Shown here in pieces: positions 1-9,837 of a stretch of DNA of 19,208 nucleotides. This DNA comes from CAZYTO01 sp964650405 (lineage in GTDB: Bacteria > Acidobacteriota > Thermoanaerobaculia > Gp7-AA8), in contig CAZYTO010000084.1 of the NCBI GenBank assembly GCA_964650405.1, positions 1 to 19,208 on the forward strand, written 5' to 3'. Position numbers and translations under genes: made by a program. Every line of letters begins with the position of its first letter. The stretch's first letter is position 1. The notes under the pieces are model-generated. The model made no database searches. It was given only the letters and a program-made list of their open reading frames with translations, and was not told the origin of the DNA.

Positions 1-22
1 AAATGCTTCGCGACCCCTCACC

Positions 23-46
23 TACCGTCCATCACCTGGGACGGTA
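23..46. terminator. Small hairpin near the left edge
   Basis: TACCGTCC and GGACGGTA form a perfect 8-bp stem around an 8-nt loop. It lies just downstream of the minus-strand iron-sulfur gene remnant, where a terminator would be expected, but no T-run follows on either strand. It could be chance or part of another repeat. Confidence 0.3.
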
Positions 47-57
47 AACAGATACAA

Positions 58-78
58 CTAACCACTAACCACTAACCA
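58..78. repeat. Three tandem copies of a heptamer, CTAACCA
   Basis: CTAACCA is repeated three times exactly, with a further partial CT (TAGTGGT units on the minus strand). The repeat lies where homology of the minus-strand [2Fe-2S] protein stops, and it supplies that frame with its in-frame TAG. Units of the same length (GGGTAAC) occur at 6089-6116. Confidence 0.9.
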
Positions 79-299
79 CTTCAACTTCTTGCCTTCGATC
101 GCGGCCAGCGGGGTCTGGCACGATCGCATGGCCACACCGTCGACGGCCACGGTGCACGCACCGCACAACCCTTCGCCGCAGCCGAACTTCGTGCCGGTCA
201 GCTCGAGGTCCCGCGCAGCACCCAGAGCAACGTGCGCGCATCGTCGGTGTCGAGGTGGACCGGGCGCCCGTTGAGTTGGAATCGGATGGCTCGTTTCAT
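58..299 (-). pseudogene. Frameshifted, truncated [2Fe-2S] oxidoreductase small subunit (IorA / xanthine dehydrogenase type)
   Basis: From ATG at 299, preceded by GGAGGG at 306-311, the minus strand reads MKRAIRFQLNGRPVHLDTDD... and stops at TGA 198-200. A one-base shift near 208-212 restores the expected family sequence: LRxDLELTGTKFGCGEG, then LCGACTV and, further on, RSCQTPL. This is the plant-type ferredoxin cysteine pattern C-x4-C-x2-C with a fourth cysteine downstream. The restored frame runs only to AIEGKK before entering the CTAACCA repeat and a stop. Family members are usually about 150-160 residues and carry a second, helical [2Fe-2S] domain, which is missing here. No molybdopterin-binding large subunit is visible. 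I read it as a dead remnant. A sequencing indel could explain the frameshift but not the truncation. Confidence 0.8.
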
Positions 300-392
300 C
301 AGCAGCCCTCCAAGGCAGGTTTGTCGGGAGGGAATTCTATAACCCTCGGCGGTCTATTCTGATGTCACACTCGGGACGAGGAGGACTCATCC

Positions 393-1427
393 ATGATCAG
401 ACGAACGCTCAGACGAACGCTCGGACGAACGCTCGGACGAACGCTCCGCCGTACGCTCTGCCTGCTTCTGCCGCTCGCCGCCCTCGTCGCGGCTCCCCTG
501 TTCGGCCGCGACTGGAGCCAGTGCCCCGGCGTCGTCACGCTCCAGACCACGCAGGTCGTCTACGCGCTCGGCGACACCCACGGCGACTACGACCGGATGG
601 TCGCGCTCCTCGCCGCCGGAAAGCTGATCGACGGCGTTCCGGCCTCACCCGCCCAGGTGAAGTGGGCGGGCGGTAACGCGATTCTCGTCGTGACGGGCGA
701 CCTGATCGACAAGTGGAAGCACTCCCTCGACGTCATCGCCTGCCTGCGCGCCCTCATCGCCTCGGCCGCCGCGCAGGGAGGGCAGGTGATCATCTCCGCC
801 GGCAACCACGAAGCAGAGTTCCTCGCCGATCCCCAGGGCAGCAAGACGCAGGAGTTCGCCGGGGAGCTCACGGCCGCCGGGATCCAGCCCGCAGACGTCG
901 CCAACGGCACGGACAGCGCCGGCATCGGCCAGTTTCTCCTTTGCCGTCCGTTCGGCACACGCGTCAACGACTGGTTCTTCTCTCACGCCGGCAGCGCGAA
1001 GGGCCGTACATTCACCCAGCTCGGCACCGATATCCAGAGCGGGGTCGACGCGGACGGATACAACACGAAAGTGCTCCTCGGCAAGCAGGGCCTCCTCGAG
1101 GCGCGGATGAACCCGCCCTGGTGGCAGAGAGACGGCGACAAGCCCCTCGACAGCATGGCCCGCCTCCTCGGTTACGCCGACGCCCTCGGCGTTCAGCACA
1201 TCGTCTTCGGCCACCAGCCCGGCACCTACACCTTCAACGACGGCTCCACGCGCAAGAAGGGAACACTCTTCCAGAACTTCGACGGCCTGGTCTTCCTCAT
1301 CGACACCGGCATGAGCCGCGGCGTGAACTACAGCCAGGGCGCACTGTTGCGCATCGACGGAACGGGAGCGCAGCAGAAGGCGACGGCCGTGTTTCCGGAT
1401 GGGACGGAGAAGCAAGTATGGCCCTGA
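393..1427 (+). CDS. Secreted calcineurin-like metallophosphoesterase
   Basis: The 344-residue protein has the metal-ligand motifs of the PPP/calcineurin-like phosphoesterase fold in order: GDTHGD at 60-65, GDLIDK at 102-107, GNHE at 137-140, a SHAG near 195 and GHQPG near 273. It is probably a two-metal phosphatase of the Shewanella-like protein phosphatase type. The substrate is unknown. The N-terminus is an export signal with a strongly basic n-region made of five [R/G]RTL units, followed by CLLLPLAALVAAPLFG, so the enzyme should act in the periplasm or outside. The start is supported by GAGGAGGA at 378-385, seven bases upstream. It stands alone. The spacer at 300-392 holds no other gene, and the gene converges on a minus-strand operon across a large hairpin at 1483-1544. 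Confidence 0.88.
   Translation: MIRRTLRRTLGRTLGRTLRRTLCLLLPLAALVAAPLFGRDWSQCPGVVTLQTTQVVYALGDTHGDYDRMVALLAAGKLIDGVPASPAQVKWAGGNAILVVTGDLIDKWKHSLDVIACLRALIASAAAQGGQVIISAGNHEAEFLADPQGSKTQEFAGELTAAGIQPADVANGTDSAGIGQFLLCRPFGTRVNDWFFSHAGSAKGRTFTQLGTDIQSGVDADGYNTKVLLGKQGLLEARMNPPWWQRDGDKPLDSMARLLGYADALGVQHIVFGHQPGTYTFNDGSTRKKGTLFQNFDGLVFLIDTGMSRGVNYSQGALLRIDGTGAQQKATAVFPDGTEKQVWP
399..458 (+). repeat. Five 12-bp tandem units inside the phosphoesterase signal peptide
   Basis: Units AGACGAACGCTC (twice), GGACGAACGCTC (twice) and the degenerate CGCCGTACGCTC follow one another directly. Each encodes one tetrapeptide, RRTL or GRTL. The 12-bp unit is a multiple of three, so copy-number change would lengthen or shorten the basic n-region without breaking the frame. 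Confidence 0.9.
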
Positions 1428-1482
1428 GGCCGGCCTGGCACAGGTGCGCTGCACCGGAGAGAAGAAACGACGAGGGACGGCT

Positions 1483-1544
1483 CACGCGGAGACGCGGAGA
1501 CCGCGGAGGTTTGCTTTTCTCCGCATCCTCCGCGCCTCCGCGTG
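1483..1544. terminator. Large imperfect hairpin between convergent genes
   Basis: Two 26-base arms (1483-1508 and 1519-1544) pair with four mismatches around the 10-base loop GTTTGCTTTT. The arms are built from repeated CGCGGAG-like units. The position between the plus-strand phosphoesterase and the minus-strand propeller gene suits a bidirectional transcription stop. It could equally be a copy of a dispersed genomic repeat. The remaining parts of the 1428-1601 gap show nothing recognisable. Confidence 0.7.
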
Positions 1545-1601
1545 ATTGTTAGCCTCGTAAGACCCGCACGAACACTGCGAGGTTCTTGGAAGGCCGGCCG
1601 G

Positions 1602-2441
1602 CTAATACGTGAAGCGGGTGTACCTCTTCGTCTTCAAGGACAACTGATAGGCGCTGGTTCCGTCGGCGACGTAAAGCGTGTCGTCCGGTCCCAGGGCGAC
1701 GCCGGCGAGCGTCCGAAAGCCGGTGGTGATCGCTTCCACTTTCCGGAACGCGCCGTTTTCGAGGCGGAGAATGTAAATGCGGCCGGTGGCCTCGTCGGCC
1801 ACGTAAAGCGTCTTGAACGTGGCGTCCATGGCAAGCGAGATGGGACGTCCGAGATCGGACGCGGTCTGCTGATACGAGCCGGTCCGCACGTCGACGTCGT
1901 ACAGTGCTCCGTTACCGGTGTCACCGACGATCACACGGTTGCGGCCCGCGTCGAAAATGACCGGGCCGACGGCCGCGGCCTCGCGGATGTACGCGACGCG
2001 CTTCGACGAAGAGCCCTTCTGCTCGAGATCGATCGAATAGACGTAGTTCGTCACGGGACTGGCGACGTACAGGAGATGCCGTGCGTCGTCGACGTCGAAG
2101 CTGGCCGCCTGCTCCGGAGTCGCGAACCTCGCATACGGCTTCCCATCGGACGTGTATTGCCAGACCGCGCCGGAGCGGCCCAAGAAGCCGGAGACGAAAA
2201 CGTACTCGCGCCCTTTCAGTTGTGCCGAGAAGATCTCCACCGGCACGATTCCAAACAGCGCGGGGATCGCGGCCACCTTGCGCTTGGTGGGCTCATCGAG
2301 AATCGACACGCCGCCGTTCTTGAGCAGCAGGTAGAGCCGGCCGCCCTGGTGCCAGTCCATGGCGATCGGCCCGTTTGCCGCGGCCAGCGCCACCGTCAGA
2401 CCCGTCAGCGCCGCCAGGATGCCAAGTACGATCCGTTTCAT
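1602..2441 (-). CDS. Secreted beta-propeller protein (NHL/SMP-30-like)
   Basis: The 279-residue protein begins MKRIVLGILAALTGLTVALA, a typical Sec signal peptide, then shows blade-like repeats: SFDVDDARHLLYVASP, PVIFDAGRNRVIVGDTGNG, ISLAMDATFKTLYVADEATG and AGVALGPDDTLYVADG. The recurring D-x-LYVAD pattern is that of NHL/SMP-30-type propellers, which serve as binding or scaffold modules. No catalytic residues are evident. The ATG at 2441 overlaps the TGA of the upstream gene (ATGA, 2438-2441), so translation is probably coupled. The frame stays open further upstream, but those residues lie inside the neighbour and lack a signal peptide. An exported partner of the membrane protein encoded just before it is the simplest reading. 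The specific function is unknown. Confidence 0.8.
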   Translation of the reverse strand: MKRIVLGILAALTGLTVALAAANGPIAMDWHQGGRLYLLLKNGGVSILDEPTKRKVAAIPALFGIVPVEIFSAQLKGREYVFVSGFLGRSGAVWQYTSDGKPYARFATPEQAASFDVDDARHLLYVASPVTNYVYSIDLEQKGSSSKRVAYIREAAAVGPVIFDAGRNRVIVGDTGNGALYDVDVRTGSYQQTASDLGRPISLAMDATFKTLYVADEATGRIYILRLENGAFRKVEAITTGFRTLAGVALGPDDTLYVADGTSAYQLSLKTKRYTRFTY

Positions 2442-3589
2442 GCGTTCTCCGCCGCGGCCTTCTGCTGTTTCACCAGGCCGATGTAGCTCAGGACCTCTTT
2501 GCCGCCGCTGACGGCGAAGCCGATGAAGAACACCGGCAGGAACTGCCACGGATCGAGGTCGAATTGCAGGATGACGAACTTGCTGCCTAGGGCCACCAGG
2601 AGCATGGCGAAGAGCTCGGCCACGAACGAAAAGATGATTCCACGCCCGGCCATGTGAACCATCGCCTTCGAGCCCTTCCACGTACCGGGAAGAAACTGCG
2701 CCGCGAGCGTGCCGAGAAGCGATCCGCTGAACAGCGCCACGATCAGGCTGATAAGCGACGGCACGAAGCGCACGGCGATGTTCACCGGCTTCGTCCGCTG
2801 CACACCGCCGAGATCACTGCGGTAACTGAGCACGGCCGTGACGGTCTCGTGCACGGCGTCGGGCTTCACCGACCCGAGCGTGGCCATGAGCGTGGGAAAT
2901 TTCTGTGGCTCGAGTTGCACCCGCACCAGCGAGGTGTCGCCCGGATGAATGCGGATGACGTCCTTCGACGCCGCATCCTGAAGCTTCACATTCGTGGTCG
3001 AGACCCAATACGCCGGATGCGAGGCCGTGGCCTGGATGGCCGGTTCGACGAGCAGGTCCTGGTCGGCCAGAAGGCTGTGCAGCGACAGCTCGATGCCCGT
3101 CGACTGCGACAGATCGACTTTGGCCGGCGTCGTCACCGAGGTGATCTCGATGAAATCGCGGCTGGCGATGCTGTGCAGCGGCACGTCCAGGGCGCCGTCG
3201 TCGGTCTTGGTGCCCACCCGGACGGTGAAGTGCACCGTCTCCGAGCGGTCGAGAAACGCCCCCTGCGTGTAGACCTGCGTCCCGCAGGTGTACCAGACCG
3301 GCGGACTGGCCCCGGCCACCGTGACGTAGAACGAGTAGTCGAAGAACTTCCCGAAGCGCGCCGGCTCGATCAGGCTCGGGTCGAAGTAGAGAAAGAACGC
3401 GTTCGTCTTCGTCGGCACGCGCTGCAGCTTCTGAAAATCCGCCGGCGGCTGCGTGGCCATGCAGTCGGACTGAAAGTTCGCCTGCAGGTCGGTCTTCTTC
3501 ACGTCGTCGAAGACGAGCACCCGCTCCACCGCGGCCGCCTCGCCCGCCAGCAGAAAGAGAAAGACCGTCAACGCGAGCAGCCGCTTCAT
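2438..3589 (-). CDS. Exported protein with three C-terminal membrane segments, unknown function
   Basis: I do not recognise this 383-residue protein. It starts with a clear signal peptide (MKRLLALTVFLFLLAGEAAA), followed by about 250 residues rich in beta-type sequence that should lie outside the cytoplasm. Three hydrophobic helices then follow near residues 278-300 (SLISLIVALFSGSLLGTLAA), 317-340 and 349-372, before a short polar tail. The ATG at 3589 was chosen over an upstream GTG/ATG-type extension (13 more residues) because the signal peptide begins there, although no strong Shine-Dalgarno is visible. It overlaps the propeller gene by four bases, giving a two-gene unit. An anchor plus secreted propeller pair at the cell envelope is inference. 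Confidence 0.75.
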   Translation of the reverse strand: MKRLLALTVFLFLLAGEAAAVERVLVFDDVKKTDLQANFQSDCMATQPPADFQKLQRVPTKTNAFFLYFDPSLIEPARFGKFFDYSFYVTVAGASPPVWYTCGTQVYTQGAFLDRSETVHFTVRVGTKTDDGALDVPLHSIASRDFIEITSVTTPAKVDLSQSTGIELSLHSLLADQDLLVEPAIQATASHPAYWVSTTNVKLQDAASKDVIRIHPGDTSLVRVQLEPQKFPTLMATLGSVKPDAVHETVTAVLSYRSDLGGVQRTKPVNIAVRFVPSLISLIVALFSGSLLGTLAAQFLPGTWKGSKAMVHMAGRGIIFSFVAELFAMLLVALGSKFVILQFDLDPWQFLPVFFIGFAVSGGKEVLSYIGLVKQQKAAAENA

Positions 3590-3634
3590 CGGATGCGGAA
3601 GTGTCCCACGCCTCCGATCCCTGCTCAAGCATCC

Positions 3635-3669
3635 CCTTCCAGCCTTTCAGCCTTCCAACCTTCCAGCCT

Positions 3670-3674
<5 letters not shown>
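3635..3674. repeat. Octamer tandem repeat (CCTTCCAG family)
   Basis: CCTTCCAG, CCTTTCAG, CCTTCCAA, CCTTCCAG and a diverged CCTTCACC follow directly. The last unit overlaps the stop codon of the UvrA-like gene (3670-3672). It fills half of the 80-bp spacer between that gene and the exported-protein gene. Confidence 0.85.
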
Positions 3675-6051
<2,377 letters not shown>

Positions 6052-6088
6052 GCTCGTCGTGTCTCCCATCGGTCAGGCGGCGGGTGTC

Positions 6089-6116
6089 GGGTAACGGGTA
6101 ACGGGTAACGGGTAAC
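6089..6116. repeat. Four tandem copies of heptamer GGGTAAC
   Basis: GGGTAAC is repeated four times exactly between the VOC gene and the UvrA-like gene. It faces a second heptamer block at 6131-6173 that runs in the opposite sense, so the two can pair partially. Confidence 0.95.
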
Positions 6117-6130
6117 GGTCACCCGCCCCC

Positions 6131-6173
6131 GGCACCTCGGCACGCGGTACCCGGCACCTGGTACCCGGCACCC
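6131..6173. repeat. GGYACNN heptamer block, including a duplicated 14-mer
   Basis: Units GGCACGC, GGTACCC, GGCACCT, GGTACCC and GGCACCC lie end to end from 6139 to 6173, preceded by one more (GGCACCT, 6131-6137) with a one-base offset. The 14-mer GGTACCCGGCACCT (6146-6159) is followed by a copy with one change. Read on the other strand the units are GGGTACC/GGGTGCC, close relatives of the GGGTAAC block at 6089-6116. Confidence 0.85.
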
Positions 6174-6560
6174 GCCCCCCCGCCCGCTCAGCGCGGCTTC
6201 TGGATGCGGATCAGGTTGCCCGCCGGATCGCGGAAGGCGCAGTCGCGAACGCCGTACGGCTGATCGGTCGGCTCCTGGACAACCTCCGCATCTTTGGCCG
6301 CCACCTGTGAGAAGACGCCGTCGACGTCGGCAGAGGCCAGCAGGATCGTGGCGTAGCTGCCCTTGGCCATCATCTCGGCGATGGTGCGGCGCTCGTCCTC
6401 GGTGATGCCGGGCGTGGCGGCCGGCGGATACAGCACGATGGACGTGCCGGGCTGACCTGCGGGGCCGACCGTGATCCAGCGCGTCTTGCCGTATCCGACG
6501 TCGGCTCGGACCTCGAAGCCGAGCTTGTCGCGATAGAAAGCCATGGAGGCGTCCGGATCG

Positions 6561-7052
<492 letters not shown>

Positions 7053-7089
7053 GCGCCCGATCCTGCCACGTCGCCCCCAAGTTGTCCAC

Positions 7090-7341
7090 GGGCGCAAACA
7101 CCGAGGAGTGCTCGTCCGTGAGGGCGCTGATGAAATGGTTGACGGAGCTCACGCCGTCGGAGCCCAGCACGATCTGGTGCGTGTCGAACGTCCCGCCCGG
7201 ACAGCTACCCGGCCCTCCCGCCCCGGCCGGACTACAGACGGAGATCGAGGCAATGGCCGGCGGATGCGTCTGCGCAAACGCAGGCAGTGCGGGGGCAACG
7301 ACGGCCAAAGCCCATGCGGGCAGGGAACGGCGTACGTCCAA
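7090..7341 (-). pseudogene. 5' remnant of a secreted-protein gene, cut off by the AraC cassette
   Basis: From a TTG at 7341, with GGAGGG about eight bases upstream, the frame reads LDVRRSLPAWALAVVAPALP, AFAQ, then a mature start THPPAIASISVCSPAG, followed by SCPGGTFDTHQIVLG and TDEHSSVFAP. This is a normal Sec signal peptide and an export-type mature sequence. I recall similar openings in acidobacterial secreted proteins of several hundred residues. About 84 residues in, the likeness ends near 7090 and the frame runs out of phase into the AraC gene's leader. No 3' part is seen elsewhere in the window. The precise junction is inferred. Confidence 0.6.
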
Positions 7342-7551
7342 ATTCGAGCCCTCCAGACAAAGCGAAGGCTCCGTTCCCCTGCCCCCGGACCGCCCCAATT
7401 AACCGCGGCGGGGGTACACCAAAAGCCGGCAGCCGGCCTAAGCGTTCAACGAACCTGGCGAAGGGAACTGGGAAAGCCGGCCATGACGTGCTGGTTACGT
7501 AGTGGTGCTGGCTGGCTGATACGATTGTCCGCTGACGACTCGGAAACCCTG

Positions 7552-8217
7552 ATGACACCCTTTTCGCTCCTCCTCACTGCTGCCCTCCTGGCCGGCGCAC
7601 CCCCGCAATCGCCTGGGGCCGCCGCCGGCCCGGCCCACCCGTCGCCGGCGATCGTCGCCGTTCCACCAGTCGTTCCACCGCTTGCGGCTGCCAGCCCGCT
7701 GCATGTGTCCGGTGTGGAGAATGCCTTTCAGGTGAGCGCGTCTCTCTTCCGAGGAGCACAACCGTCGGAGCCTGGTCTGGCCGAGCTCAAGAAGCTCGGC
7801 ATTTCGGTCATCGTCAACCTGCGGGAGCGGGGATCCGAAGTGGAGTCCGAACGCAAGCTGGTGGAGGCTCTCGGCCTTCGCTACGTCAGCATCCCGGTCG
7901 GCAGCTGGTCGGCCCCGGCCCGGGAACAGGTCGTGGAGTTCCTGACGCTGCTCCGCCGCTCTCCCGGCGACAAGATCTTCGTCCATTGCCACCTCGGCCG
8001 CGACCGCACGGGCGTCATGATCGCTGCGTACCGTGTCGCCGAGCAGCACTGGTCCGCCGGTCAGGCCATCGCGGAGATGCATACCGCAGGCTTCCACGCC
8101 CTTCTGCAGCCTCAGATGTGGGCATTCGTGAAACGCTTCCCGGAGGCATTCGCCACGGAGGCGGTGTTCCTGCCGTTCCGGCAGGCAAAATCGCTGGCGG
8201 CGCTGAACACCGAGTAG
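7552..8217 (+). CDS. Secreted tyrosine / dual-specificity phosphatase
   Basis: A 221-residue protein with the cysteine-phosphatase P-loop HCHLGRDRTG at 145-154: catalytic Cys146 and Arg152 in C-x5-R spacing. Before it come the fold-typical strands FRGAQPSEPGLAELKKLG and ISVIVNLRERG. It starts with a hydrophobic signal-like segment (MTPFSLLLTAALLAG) and a Pro/Ala-rich stretch (about 17-50), so it is likely exported or membrane-tethered. The ATG at 7552 starts the signal peptide; an in-frame ATG further upstream would bury it. The substrate may be a phosphoprotein, phosphoinositide or small phosphate ester. The gene is isolated, with the 7342-7551 spacer holding GCCGGC-type palindromes but no gene, and ends at a palindromic hairpin. 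Confidence 0.85.
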   Translation: MTPFSLLLTAALLAGAPPQSPGAAAGPAHPSPAIVAVPPVVPPLAAASPLHVSGVENAFQVSASLFRGAQPSEPGLAELKKLGISVIVNLRERGSEVESERKLVEALGLRYVSIPVGSWSAPAREQVVEFLTLLRRSPGDKIFVHCHLGRDRTGVMIAAYRVAEQHWSAGQAIAEMHTAGFHALLQPQMWAFVKRFPEAFATEAVFLPFRQAKSLAALNTE

Positions 8218-8236
8218 GGCACGACTGCGTCGTGCC
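8218..8236. terminator. Perfect palindromic hairpin after the phosphatase gene (copy 1)
   Basis: GGCACGACTGCGTCGTGCC is an 8-bp perfect stem with a TGC loop, starting one base after the stop codon. A second copy lies at 8296-8314 in inverted orientation. No T-run follows, so it could be a terminator, an mRNA 3'-end stabiliser or a REP-like element. Confidence 0.75.
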
Positions 8237-8295
8237 GAACCCCGTCCGTAGGTGTCATCGGTCAACATGTGCCTCGGCCCAACCACCGGGAATCC

Positions 8296-8314
8296 GGCGC
8301 GACGCAGTCGTGCC
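8296..8314. terminator. Palindromic hairpin, copy 2, next to the FAD oxidoreductase end
   Basis: GGCGCGACGCAGTCGTGCC forms the same 8-bp stem with one G-T mismatch and a GCA loop. Sixteen bases (8300-8315) are an exact inverted copy of 8217-8232. The two copies sit symmetrically between convergent genes, each near one gene's 3' end. Confidence 0.75.
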
Positions 8315-8340
8315 CCACGCCGTCGCCGCGCAGCGCCCGC

Positions 8341-9837
8341 TTACCGCAGCGGAATCGACTGCGCGTGATGGAAGTGGTCTTCCGGGTCCCACCGCTGTTT
8401 GACCTTGACCAGGTTGCGCGTGTTCTTCCGGAAGTTGTCGAGGAAATAGAGCCAGAGCGCACGGTCCACGTCTCCGCGCTCGTGGGTGCCGAGCACATTG
8501 TCGGGATAGTTGTAGTAGCAGCCGTCGACCGTGCCGGTGTGGTCGCGGGCCGGGTCAGGCGTGCCGCCGTATTCGGCGTAGACCTCGCGATAGAAGTCGT
8601 TGATCCACTGCAGGTGTCCCTCGGCCTGCGTGCTGTAGGGCGGCCGGTCGCTCTCCCCCGGCCGCGAGTCGTTGTTCCAGTACGTCTGGTATTGCAGCTT
8701 CAGGATCGAGCTGCGTTGCGGCACCGGCGTGGCATCGGACGCCCGCCGGTTGATCGCGCCGCCGTAGCTGTCCACCTGCAGCAGCGACTGGCTCATGTCG
8801 CCGGGCGGCAGGCCGGGCGGGGTCGTGTTCAGCCATTTGTAGATGGCCTCGATCTGCTGCGCCGGGAAGCCCTTCTTCATGTAGGCCGATTTGTACTTCC
8901 CGAACTGGTTCGGCCCCGAGCCGTTCAGCGTCTGCAGCGCCTCCAGGTAGGTGAGGTGCTGCGCCGATTCGGTGGCCGGCAAGGTCGTCATGTAGCCGGG
9001 ATGCCCCCCCAGCGGCTTGTTGAGCGGCACGACCGGCGCAACCTCGCCCATCCGCTTCCTCGCCTCCTGCACGGTGGCCTCGGCACGCTGGCGATGCTCC
9101 GCCAGGCCGGCGCCGGGAGCCGAGACCATCTGCACCACGAGCCCGATCTGCCCGGCGGAGAAGTGATTGAGCTTCAGAAGCGTGAAGTCGGTGTCGGGCA
9201 TCTGCGCAACGTAGCCGGCGTACGCCGTCAGCAATTGGGCGAACGCGCTCCGGTCGAGGTCCGCCCAGTTCCACGCCAGCGTCCCGATCGTGGCGTACGC
9301 CGGCGCGTCGGGCAGTTGCGCGAAGTAGTAGCGCACGATGACGCCGAAATTGCCGCACCCGGCGCCGCACAAGGCCCAGAAGAGGTCCCGCTCGTCCTGC
9401 GTCCCGCTCTCCGCCGACACATGCCGCAGCTCTCCCCGCCCACTCCCCCCGTCCCACGTCACGATGTCGACAGCGCTCAAGTGATCGACCGTCAGCCCGT
9501 GCAGCCGCGACAGCAGCCCATACCCGCCGCCGGTGATGTGTCCCCCCGCCCCGACCGAATAGCAGCTCCCCGCCGGCAGCGTCTTGTTGAACCCATTGAG
9601 CAGCGTCCGGTACACCGTCCAGTTCTCACACCCGGCATCGACGAAGTACGCCTTCCGCGCCGGGTCGAACCCCACCTGATTCAACGCCGACATGTCGATC
9701 ACCGCCCGTGTCGTGCCGTTGTACACAAAGTCTTCATAGCAATGCCGCCCCGACGTCACCTTCACATTCCGCCCATGCCCCCGGATCGCCGCCGTCACGC
9801 ACTCCGCCACCTCCGCTGGATGTCTGGGGACGTACAC
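8341..9837 (-). CDS. FAD-linked oxidoreductase, BBE family, probably bicovalent flavin
   Basis: Berberine-bridge-enzyme-type flavoprotein. The PP-loop region holds TSGRHCYED, with His32 as the expected 8alpha-histidyl FAD attachment, and SCYSVGAGGHITGGGYG, with Cys92 at the 6-S-cysteinyl site. The substrate domain follows, and a C-terminal BBE motif (YYNYPDNVLG, LYFLDNFR, LVKVKQRWDPEDHFHH). Such enzymes oxidise sugars, alcohols or alkaloid-like compounds with O2. The first available start (GTG 9837) lies inside the domain: upstream codons to about 9936 still read like the family N-terminus (PVILSDRQGFDRRW) but contain no ATG, GTG or TTG. A GTC at 9934-9936 sits five bases after GGGAGA and may be a mutated start. 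The true gene is therefore likely to begin near 9936. No signal peptide is visible. Confidence 0.88.
   Translation of the reverse strand: MYVPRHPAEVAECVTAAIRGHGRNVKVTSGRHCYEDFVYNGTTRAVIDMSALNQVGFDPARKAYFVDAGCENWTVYRTLLNGFNKTLPAGSCYSVGAGGHITGGGYGLLSRLHGLTVDHLSAVDIVTWDGGSGRGELRHVSAESGTQDERDLFWALCGAGCGNFGVIVRYYFAQLPDAPAYATIGTLAWNWADLDRSAFAQLLTAYAGYVAQMPDTDFTLLKLNHFSAGQIGLVVQMVSAPGAGLAEHRQRAEATVQEARKRMGEVAPVVPLNKPLGGHPGYMTTLPATESAQHLTYLEALQTLNGSGPNQFGKYKSAYMKKGFPAQQIEAIYKWLNTTPPGLPPGDMSQSLLQVDSYGGAINRRASDATPVPQRSSILKLQYQTYWNNDSRPGESDRPPYSTQAEGHLQWINDFYREVYAEYGGTPDPARDHTGTVDGCYYNYPDNVLGTHERGDVDRALWLYFLDNFRKNTRNLVKVKQRWDPEDHFHHAQSIPLR

Noticed and set aside
645..1454. 269-residue minus-strand open frame opposite the metallophosphoesterase
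   Set aside because: It lies antisense to a gene with all its metal-binding motifs and has antisense-type composition.
6089..6173. Possible CRISPR array or telomere-like repeat
   Set aside because: The units are only 7 bp and contiguous with no spacers, so it is not a CRISPR; a telomere has no reason to lie between two genes of one operon.
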